Assembly (NCBI GenBank): GCA_903839965.1
Contig: CAIMEK010000636.1
Location: forward strand, 1 to 11,878
Direction of reading: 5' to 3'
DNA from: an uncultured Acetobacteraceae bacterium
GTDB taxonomy: Bacteria > Pseudomonadota > Alphaproteobacteria > Acetobacterales > Acetobacteraceae
Length of the DNA: 11,878 nt
Of the stretch, positions 6,528 through 11,878 are shown in pieces. The notes under the pieces are model-generated. The model had not been told where the DNA came from. It was given only the letters and a program-made list of their open reading frames with translations, and ran no database searches. Within the stretch, counting starts at the first letter, position 1, and each line of letters starts with the position of its first letter. Position numbers and translations under genes: made by a program.

Positions 6528-7739
6528 ATGAAACGCCGAACCCTGCTTACCGGCGCTGCGGCGCTCGCTGCCGCGCCGTTGGCCATGCCCCACGCCCAGA
6601 CGCCGGTGAGCGTGCGCTGGTGGTTCCATTTCGACGACACCACCGCCTCGCCGGCCGCCCTGGTGGCGGACTTCGAAAAGGCCAACCCCGACATCAGGAT
6701 TGTGGCCGAGAGGATCCCCTGGGGCGGCAGTTCCGACTACTACAACCGGCTCTACACCACCCTGATTGCCGGCGGCGGGCCGGACTGTGCCATGGTCCGC
6801 TTCCTCGCCCAGCCCCGGCTGATGGAAATGGAGGCGCTGCGCCCGCTCGACGACCTGATCGCCGCCTGGCCGGGACGGGCGGACATTTCCGACCTGCTGT
6901 GGCGGCTGCACCTGGCGCCGAACGGCCACCGCTACTACCTGCCGGTGCAGTACGAGGTGCCCTACCTCTACGTGCGCCAGGACTGGTTCGCCGAGAAGAA
7001 CCTGAAGCTGCCCACGGACTTCGAGAGTTTCCTCAATGCCGCCAAGGCGCTGACCGGCGGCGACCGCTGGGGGTTCGGCATGCGCGGCGGCGCCGGCGGA
7101 CACCAGCAGTGGGGGGCGTTCGTGCTCGGCGGCGCCAAGATGGAAAAGGGCGGGCTGACGACGCCGGCGGCGCTCGCGGCCAACCGCTGGTTCCTCGACC
7201 TGCACCGCGTGCATCATGTCTTCCCGCCTTCGGCGCCATCGGACGGTTTCGTGCAGATCATCGCCAACATGAAGGCCGGGCGCACGGCGATGACCATCCA
7301 CCACATTGGCTCCGCCAATGAAATGACGGCGGCGTTGGGCGATCGCATCACCGCGGTGACGCTGCCGCGCGGACCCGGCGGCACCGGCTGGGCCGAATTC
7401 GGCGATGAGTCGAACGCCATCTTCACCCAGAGCAAGAACCCCGAGGCGGCGTGGAAGTGGATCTCCTACCTCTCGACCTCGGCGCCGAACGTGGCGTTCA
7501 ACAAGCTGAGCGGCCAGGTGTCGGTGACCACTTCGGGGGCCAAGAACTGGGACGCCGAGCCGCAGCGCTTCCTCGATGCCACGGCCGCCGGGCTGCCGAT
7601 TGCCGCCGTGCTGCCGCCGATGCCGCAGACCGCGGAGTTCACGCTGACGGTGTGGCCGCAGACCATGCAGAAGGCGATGCTTGGGCAGATCACCCCGGAC
7701 GAGATGATGCAAATCTTCGACAAGCATTACTTCGGCTGA
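6528..7739 (+). CDS. ABC transporter sugar-type solute-binding protein (family 1)
   Basis: This encodes an exported solute-binding protein of 403 residues, the usual size for the UgpB/MalE-like family 1 group. The N-terminus MKRRTLLTGAAALAAAPLA is a twin-arginine signal peptide (R3-R4) with likely cleavage near residue 23 (PHA/QT). The mature protein opens with VSVRWWFHF, the first strand, then LVADFEKANPDI, RLYTTLIAGGGPD and, later, YLPVQYEVPYLYVRQDWF, all typical of this fold. NPEAAWKWISYLST in the C-terminal half is the conserved family helix. The expected ligand is a sugar, sugar acid or sugar phosphate, bound in the periplasm for an ABC importer. No permease or ATPase gene of the carbohydrate type is adjacent: the TPP remnant is upstream and a convergent SDR gene downstream. 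It is therefore an orphan here, possibly serving a transporter encoded elsewhere. Confidence 0.9.
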   Translation: MKRRTLLTGAAALAAAPLAMPHAQTPVSVRWWFHFDDTTASPAALVADFEKANPDIRIVAERIPWGGSSDYYNRLYTTLIAGGGPDCAMVRFLAQPRLMEMEALRPLDDLIAAWPGRADISDLLWRLHLAPNGHRYYLPVQYEVPYLYVRQDWFAEKNLKLPTDFESFLNAAKALTGGDRWGFGMRGGAGGHQQWGAFVLGGAKMEKGGLTTPAALAANRWFLDLHRVHHVFPPSAPSDGFVQIIANMKAGRTAMTIHHIGSANEMTAALGDRITAVTLPRGPGGTGWAEFGDESNAIFTQSKNPEAAWKWISYLSTSAPNVAFNKLSGQVSVTTSGAKNWDAEPQRFLDATAAGLPIAAVLPPMPQTAEFTLTVWPQTMQKAMLGQITPDEMMQIFDKHYFG

Positions 7740-7754
7740 TACGGACGGCGCCGC

Positions 7755-8522
7755 TCATACCGAGCCGGCGTTCACGTGCCAGTTCTGTGCCGTGCACATG
7801 CGTGAATCGTCGGCCGCCAGCCACAGCACCAGGCGCGCGACGTCGGGCGCGAGCAGTTGCCGGTTCAGGCACTGCTCGGCCAGGCGGTCGGCCAGATACG
7901 CCGCCGTCTTGCCCGCCAACTGCCGCTCGGTGAAGACCTGGGCCGGAACGACGCAGTTGATCCGGATGTTGTCGGCCCCGAGGTCGCGCGCCATGCTGCG
8001 GGTCAGGCCCTCGATGCCGCCCTTGCTGGTGGTGTAGCCCGGCATGCCGCCGCGCCGCTTGTGCCACGAAGCCGAGCCGAGGTTGATGATCGAGCCGCCG
8101 CCCTGGGCCGCCATCATCGGCGCGATCGCCTGGATGGCGAAGAAGTGGTGGCGCAGGTTCACCGCCAGCCGGTCGTCCCAGTCTTCGACCGTAACCTTCC
8201 GCCAGTCATGGGGCTGATCGTTCGCGGCGTTGTTGACCAGCACGGCAAACGGCGCCACGGCCTCCGCCGCCTCGGCAATCGCGGCCCGCAGCGCGGCGAT
8301 GTCGCGCAGGTCGCAATGGACGTAGTACGGCGCCGGCTGACCGGCCGCCTGGATGCGCGCGCCCAACGCCCGGGCGGCCTCGTCCTGGATGTCGACGAAG
8401 GCGACGCGCGAGCCCTGGGCGGCGAAGTGCGCAACCATCGACTCGCCGATGCCGCTCGCCCCCCCGGTGATGAATACGGCCCGCCCCTTGAGGCTCGGAT
8501 AGACGGCGTCGTCGGCGTTCAT
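7755..8522 (-). CDS. SDR-family NAD-dependent dehydrogenase, D-xylose dehydrogenase-like
   Basis: This encodes a classical short-chain dehydrogenase/reductase of 255 residues. The nucleotide-binding TGGASGIG is at 19-26, an Asp (D44 in FVDIQ) ending the second strand indicates NAD rather than NADP, and NNAA is at 97-100. The catalytic residues are N122, S150, Y163 and K167 (YTTSK). The N-terminal YPSLKGRAVFITGG, the VNLRHHFFAIQAIAPMM helix and the INLGSASWH segment strongly recall, from memory, Caulobacter XylB, the D-xylose 1-dehydrogenase of the Weimberg pathway. Oxidation of a pentose or another sugar to its lactone is therefore the best guess, though other sugar or polyol substrates are possible. 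The start codon is preceded by GGGAG (complement of 8531-8535). It converges on the sugar-binding protein gene with 15 bases between stops, and is divergent from the peptide ABC operon. Confidence 0.9.
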   Translation of the reverse strand: MNADDAVYPSLKGRAVFITGGASGIGESMVAHFAAQGSRVAFVDIQDEAARALGARIQAAGQPAPYYVHCDLRDIAALRAAIAEAAEAVAPFAVLVNNAANDQPHDWRKVTVEDWDDRLAVNLRHHFFAIQAIAPMMAAQGGGSIINLGSASWHKRRGGMPGYTTSKGGIEGLTRSMARDLGADNIRINCVVPAQVFTERQLAGKTAAYLADRLAEQCLNRQLLAPDVARLVLWLAADDSRMCTAQNWHVNAGSV

Positions 8523-8739
8523 GCGGCAAACTCCCTGTCCGGTCCGGCACGGCCTAGCAGCAACGCGCCGGCCCCGAAAGACCCGGCGCGCCGCCGGCCC
8601 GCGCCCGGTCCGCCCGCGGCCGTTTGGGGTGGCGGGTCACGGCGGTCACGCCGGCGGTCTGCAGCACGCTGCGCAACGCTTCGATTCGACGGGGCTGGAG
8701 GGACATGCCGGCACGCCGGCCCGCATCGGGTTGCATTGG

Positions 8740-8750
8740 GTTGGACCAAC
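8740..8750. promoter_or_regulatory. Short perfect dyad GTTGGACCAAC, possible operator
   Basis: GTTGG and CCAAC form an exact inverted repeat around a single A, about 95 bases before the DppB-like gene. The loop is too short for an RNA hairpin of that full stem, so a DNA-binding site is the more natural reading despite the T-run that follows at 8754-8759. The cognate regulator is unknown. Confidence 0.3.
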
Positions 8751-8767
8751 GGGTTTTTTGCTTGTCC

Positions 8768-8782
8768 AGGATTGCTCATCCT
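8768..8782. promoter_or_regulatory. Inverted repeat AGGAT-N5-ATCCT, possible operator
   Basis: AGGAT and ATCCT flank TGCTC in a perfect 5-5-5 dyad about 60 bases before the DppB-like start. It would sit inside the weak promoter candidate at 8762-8789, a position suited to a repressor. No regulator gene is adjacent. Confidence 0.3.
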
Positions 8783-8843
8783 CTAAGGTCTCGCTGCGGG
8801 AAGAAATCAGCGGTGAGCCGGAGGAAAGGGCAGGTGCTGCCGG

Positions 8844-9764
8844 ATGCTTAGCTATGCGCTGCGACGGCTGATGGGTCTCGTGCCAATGCTTCTCGGCGTC
8901 TCCGTGATCGTGTTCCTGATGCTCTATGCGATTCCTGGAGACCCCGCGCAGATGGCGGCCGGGCCGGACGCCGCCGAGGAAGATATCGCGCAGATCCGCA
9001 AGAACTTCGGGCTGGATCGTCCGGTCTACGAGCAGTACCTGATTTACCTTTCCAACCTTCTCCACGGCGATCTGGGCGTCTCCTTCCGCACGCAGCGGCC
9101 GGTATCGACCGAAATCGCGCGCACGCTTCCCGCAACGATAGAACTCTCCTCGGCCGCAATAACCATCGCGGTGCTGCTGGGTGTTCCAATGGGTGTCGTG
9201 TCCGCGCTGCGGCCGCGGACGCTCCTCGACAGCGCCTTCACGATGCTGGCCGTGTTTGGCATCTCGATGCCGGGATTCTTCCTGGGGCTGCTGCTGATGC
9301 TGCTTTTTGCGTCCCAGCTTGGCTGGCTGCCGCCGACCGGCCGCGGCGGCCTGACGCATCTGCTGCTTCCGGCCTTCACCCTCGGCCTGCCCTTTGTCGC
9401 CAGCTTTGCGCGGATCACCCGCTCCAACATGCTGGACGTGCTCGTCGAGGACTATGTGAGGACCGCCAGGGCGAAAGGGTTGTCGCGCCGCGTTGTCGTG
9501 TACCGCCATGCGCTGATCAACGCGGCGATCCCGCTGGTCACCCTTCTCGGCATCTATTTCGGTCGGCTGATGGGCGGAGCGGTGATCGTGGAGACCATAT
9601 TCGCCTGGCCCGGGATGGGCCGTTACATGATCGATGCGATTGGGCAGCGCGATATCTACGTCGTCCAGGGCACCATCCTCGTGTTCGCCGCCGCCATCGT
9701 CGTGGTCAACCTGATCGTGGACATCCTTTATGGTCTCCTCGATCCGCGAATTTCCCTCCGGTAG
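8844..9764 (+). CDS. Peptide/nickel-type ABC transporter permease, DppB-like
   Basis: This is the first membrane subunit of a peptide/opine/nickel-class ABC importer, 306 residues, the family's normal length. The N-terminus is diagnostic: LRRLMGLVPMLLGVSVIVF and then YAIPGDPA at about 28-35. The periplasmic loop has IRKNFGLDRPVYEQYLIYL (51-69) and HGDLGVSF. The EAA loop that contacts the ATPase is at about 202-230 (EDYVRTARAKGLSRR, then INAAIP), and VIVETIFAWPGMG follows at 248-259. About six membrane helices are visible. The ATG at 8844 has only AGG at nine bases, while a stronger GAGGAAAGGG sits further up at 8821-8830. It is three bases before the second permease, so the two are cotranscribed. 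The substrate class could be peptides, glutathione, opines or some sugars; sequence alone does not decide. Confidence 0.93.
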   Translation: MLSYALRRLMGLVPMLLGVSVIVFLMLYAIPGDPAQMAAGPDAAEEDIAQIRKNFGLDRPVYEQYLIYLSNLLHGDLGVSFRTQRPVSTEIARTLPATIELSSAAITIAVLLGVPMGVVSALRPRTLLDSAFTMLAVFGISMPGFFLGLLLMLLFASQLGWLPPTGRGGLTHLLLPAFTLGLPFVASFARITRSNMLDVLVEDYVRTARAKGLSRRVVVYRHALINAAIPLVTLLGIYFGRLMGGAVIVETIFAWPGMGRYMIDAIGQRDIYVVQGTILVFAAAIVVVNLIVDILYGLLDPRISLR

Positions 9765-9767
9765 GCC

Positions 9768-10613
9768 GTGCGAGGGTTCGTCCGCCATCTCTGGACGACG
9801 CGCAACTGGCTGACGATGTTGTGCCTGGGGGTGGTGCTGACCTTCGTGGTGACGGCCATTGCCGCCCCCTGGATCGTCAGCTGGGGATCGGCCACGCGGG
9901 TGGCCCTGCGGACCGCCCTGCGGCCGCCTTCGGCCACCTACCTGCTCGGCACGGACGAACTCGGGCGTGATTTGCTGGCGCGCACCATCTGGGGCGCCCG
10001 CGTGTCGCTTCTGGTTGCCCTGTTCGCCGTCAGCATCAGCATGGCGGCCGGGATCGCGGTCGGTTCCATCTGCGGCTACTTCGGCGGCCGCCTGGCCTCG
10101 CTGGTGATGCGCGTGATGGACTTCATGCTCGCCTTCCCCCGTATCCTGTTGGCCATCATGCTGATCACGGTGCTCGGGACCGGCGTGGAAAGCCTGACGA
10201 TCGCCATCGGCATCTCCACCATCCCGATCAACGCGCGCCTGTTCCGGGCCCCGGTCCTGTCGCTGCGGCAACGGGAGTTCGTGCTGGCGGCCCGCTCCCT
10301 CGGCGAGGGCCACGGCGCGATCATCCTGCGCGAGATCCTGCCGAACACCGCCTCGCTGATGATTGTGCAGGGAACCATTTCCCTTGCCGAGGCCATTCTG
10401 ATCGCATCGGGGCTGAGCTTCCTCGGTTTGGGGCCGCAGCCGCCGATACCGGAATGGGGGGCGATGATCGCCTCCTCCCGCGCCCACCTCACGAGCGCGC
10501 CGCATGTCGTGCTGGTTCCTGGAATCGCACTGGTCGTCGTGATCCTCGCCCTCAACGTGCTGGGCGACGCGTTGCGGGACTACGTCGATCCCCGCGTCCG
10601 ATCCGCCCGATGA
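9768..10613 (+). CDS. Peptide/nickel-type ABC transporter permease, DppC-like
   Basis: This is the second membrane subunit, 281 residues, pairing with the DppB-like protein in the inner membrane. Hallmarks are LLGTDELGRDLLARTIWGAR at 59-78, the MDFMLAFPRILLAIM helix at 117-131, the EAA loop at about 170-198 (REFVLAARSLGEGHGAIILR, then LPNTASL) and SFLGLGPQPPIPEWGAM at 217-233. About six helices are visible. The start is taken as the GTG at 9768-9770, three bases after the preceding stop, because an N-terminal cytoplasmic stretch before helix 1 is normal. An ATG at 9816 is the alternative and would cut into that helix. The Shine-Dalgarno is weak (GGTAGG at 9760-9765), so translation is probably coupled to the upstream gene. 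The binding-protein gene follows after 30 bases. Confidence 0.93.
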   Translation: MRGFVRHLWTTRNWLTMLCLGVVLTFVVTAIAAPWIVSWGSATRVALRTALRPPSATYLLGTDELGRDLLARTIWGARVSLLVALFAVSISMAAGIAVGSICGYFGGRLASLVMRVMDFMLAFPRILLAIMLITVLGTGVESLTIAIGISTIPINARLFRAPVLSLRQREFVLAARSLGEGHGAIILREILPNTASLMIVQGTISLAEAILIASGLSFLGLGPQPPIPEWGAMIASSRAHLTSAPHVVLVPGIALVVVILALNVLGDALRDYVDPRVRSAR

Positions 10614-10631
10614 ATCCGTGTTCACCCAACC

Positions 10632-10638
10632 AAGGAGG
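10632..10638 (+). promoter_or_regulatory. Strong ribosome binding site fixing a GTG start
   Basis: AAGGAGG, an essentially perfect anti-16S match, lies five bases before the GTG at 10644. It settles that start for the family-5 binding protein over the in-frame ATG at 10659, which would remove the twin arginines of the signal peptide. Confidence 0.75.
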
Positions 10639-10643
10639 CTTCC

Positions 10644-11878
10644 GTGCAGAGGCGTGACATGCTGACCGGTACCGCCGCGCTGGCGGCGCTGCCCATCCTG
10701 GGCCGCCCCGCCGCGGCGCAGGGCCGGGTCTCGATCCGCTGGGTGGAGGGGGCGGACGTGGACACGCTGGACCCGCAGGTTCAGCGCAGCCGGCCATCCG
10801 AGATCATTACCGGGCACGTGTTCGGCCTGCTGTTGCGGTGGAAGGACACCGATCTGAGCGGCTTCGTGCCCGATCTGGCCGAATCCTGGGAGCCCTCGGC
10901 GGACCATCTGCAATGGACCTTCAGGTTGCGCGGCGGAGTCAAATTCCATGATGGCTCCCCCTTCGACGCGGAGGCCGTGAAGTTCAGCCTGGAGCGCATC
11001 CGCGACCCGCAGACCGGATCGCCCAACCGCTCGCAATACGCGGGCATCAAGGCGATCAACGTCGTCGATCCGCGCACCGTGGTGATCGAGACGACGGCGC
11101 CCATGCCGGTGCTGCTCGAGGTGCTGGCCGATTCCAGCTCGGCCATCCTCAGCCCGACGGCGGTGCGCCGGTATGGCCGCAACATCGGCCTGAATCCGAT
11201 CGGTACCGGCCCCTTCCGGTTCCGCGAATGGATCCCGAACGAGCGCGTGGTGATCGAGAAGAACCCCGACTACTACGGCCCGAAGCCGGCCATGGATGAA
11301 TTCATTTTCCGCCCCGTCCCGGAGGGCGATGCGCGCGTCATCGAGGTTACCTCGGGCAACGCGGACATCGCCACCGGGGTGCCGCCGGAGGCGGCCGACC
11401 GGCTGAAGCAGAACCCGCGGGTGAAGCTCGACATCCGGCCAAGCTCGTTCCAGATCTTCTTCGAGCTGAACAACACCAAGCCGCCGTTCAACGACGCGCG
11501 GGTACGCAAGGCGGTCAATCACGCCGTGGACTGCCAGGCGATCGTGGACACCGTGCTGGGCGGCTATGGCACTGTGCCGGACGGGCTGTTCCCGCCGGGA
11601 ACCCAAGGCCGCGTAAAGTTGCAGCCCTATTCCTACGACCCGGACCTCGCGCGCCGCCTGATCCGGGAGGCATTGCCGCAGGGCTTCCGCGAAAAGCTCG
11701 TGCTGTGGACCACCAGCGGCCGTTACCTGAAGGACCGCGCCGTGGCGGAGGCCGTGCAGGGCTACCTGCAGGAGGTGGGCTTCACGGTGGAGTTCCGGGT
11801 CTGGGAATGGGCGGCCTATCAGCGGCAGCTCTACAAGGCGGAGCCGGGCGGCACCGGCCGCGGCACCAACGGCGCGCA
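10644..11878 (+). CDS. ABC transporter family-5 solute-binding protein, partial (3' end beyond window)
   Basis: This is the periplasmic binding protein of the peptide/nickel-class importer encoded just upstream; 411 codons are present and the frame is open to the window edge. The family is usually 500-540 residues, so about a fifth is missing. The signal peptide is VQRRDMLTGTAALAALP with twin Arg at 3-4 and likely cleavage after A25 (AAA/QG), which implies Tat export. Family landmarks are ADVDTLDPQ (37-45), VPDLAESWE (75-83), WTFRLRGGVKFHDGSPF (91-107), NPIGTGPFRF and, later, FNDARVRKAVNHAVD, a signature segment of SBP family 5. The order permease, permease, binding protein differs from the binding-protein-first order of E. 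coli dpp. The two ATPase genes are expected downstream. The ligand could be a peptide, glutathione, an opine or a plant-derived compound; I cannot tell which. Confidence 0.92.
   Translation, partial: MQRRDMLTGTAALAALPILGRPAAAQGRVSIRWVEGADVDTLDPQVQRSRPSEIITGHVFGLLLRWKDTDLSGFVPDLAESWEPSADHLQWTFRLRGGVKFHDGSPFDAEAVKFSLERIRDPQTGSPNRSQYAGIKAINVVDPRTVVIETTAPMPVLLEVLADSSSAILSPTAVRRYGRNIGLNPIGTGPFRFREWIPNERVVIEKNPDYYGPKPAMDEFIFRPVPEGDARVIEVTSGNADIATGVPPEAADRLKQNPRVKLDIRPSSFQIFFELNNTKPPFNDARVRKAVNHAVDCQAIVDTVLGGYGTVPDGLFPPGTQGRVKLQPYSYDPDLARRLIREALPQGFREKLVLWTTSGRYLKDRAVAEAVQGYLQEVGFTVEFRVWEWAAYQRQLYKAEPGGTGRGTNGA

Larger units (their letters stand above)
8523..8843. other. Divergent intergenic region between the SDR and peptide ABC genes
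   Basis: This 321-base stretch holds no convincing intact gene. Its left two thirds are very GC-rich and, on the minus strand from 8706, begin MSLQPRRIEALRSVLQ, which vaguely recalls the N-terminus of M24 peptidases, but there is no ribosome binding site and the likeness stops at once. The right third is less GC-rich and carries two dyads (8740-8750 and 8768-8782), so it probably holds the promoter and operators of the ABC operon. A TTGTCC at 8762-8767 with TAAGGT at 8784-8789 is a weak promoter candidate. Confidence 0.45.

Noticed and set aside
4634..6694. 686-residue minus-strand open frame
   Set aside because: It overlaps dctM, the HD gene and the TPP remnant on the other strand and has the same low-complexity shadow composition.
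8740..8759. GTTGGACCAAC plus T-run as an intrinsic terminator
   Set aside because: The dyad has a one-base loop, so an RNA stem could form only about three pairs, and no gene ends on the plus strand just upstream.
8646..11606. 986-residue minus-strand open frame
   Set aside because: It runs antisense to three well-supported ABC transporter genes. Its translation is dominated by His, Gln, Arg, Gly and Asp with no domain resemblance, the usual product of reading high-GC genes backwards.
1..11878. tRNA or rRNA genes, CRISPR arrays, insertion sequences, prophage genes
   Set aside because: I found no tRNA-like cloverleaf with CCA-end context, no regularly spaced repeats, no transposase or integrase motif, and no long terminal inverted repeats.

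Overview
The window is high-GC proteobacterial chromosomal DNA. Codon third positions are strongly GC-biased, which gives long meaningless antisense frames. The genes read as accessory catabolic transport: a drug-type MFS exporter, a LysR regulator, a complete TRAP transporter with an HD-domain protein, an orphan sugar-type ABC binding protein, a pentose-dehydrogenase-like SDR, and the start of a peptide/nickel-type ABC importer. All three solute-binding proteins carry twin-arginine export signals. That habit, with the dense uptake systems, suggests a Roseomonas-like Acetobacteraceae or another soil/plant-associated alpha- or betaproteobacterium. The taxonomy is inference only.

Layout. 1-104: end of a non-coding stretch. 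105-1367 (-): MFS transporter. 1493-2416 (-): LysR regulator. 2417-2535: compact divergent control region with two recognisable promoters and a LysR-type dyad (T-N11-A). 2536-6091 (+): one apparent operon, dctP-dctQ-dctM followed by an HD phosphohydrolase. 6092-6527: no intact gene, but it holds the frameshifted wreck of a thiamine-diphosphate (TPP) enzyme. 6528-7739 (+): sugar-type ABC solute-binding protein without permeases or ATPase. 7755-8522 (-): SDR dehydrogenase resembling NAD-dependent D-xylose dehydrogenase, convergent with the binding protein. 8523-8843: divergent non-coding region with two dyads and possibly a gene scrap. 8844-11878 (+): DppB-like permease, DppC-like permease and a family-5 binding protein that runs off the window end; the ATPase genes should lie beyond it.

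How the parts may work together. The LysR protein probably controls the divergent TRAP operon, which imports an organic acid (a carboxylate-binding Arg is present in DctP). The HD protein is translated from the same transcript and probably acts on a cytoplasmic metabolite or nucleotide. The dead TPP-enzyme gene directly after it suggests the catabolic part of this cluster has been eroded. The sugar-binding protein and the pentose-dehydrogenase-like SDR may be a pair for sugar uptake and oxidation, but the rest of that transporter is missing here. I saw no RNA gene, CRISPR array, insertion sequence or clear intrinsic terminator. I did not find a clearly new system. The items most worth a second look are the HD protein in the TRAP operon, the TPP pseudogene and the LysR/TRAP control region.
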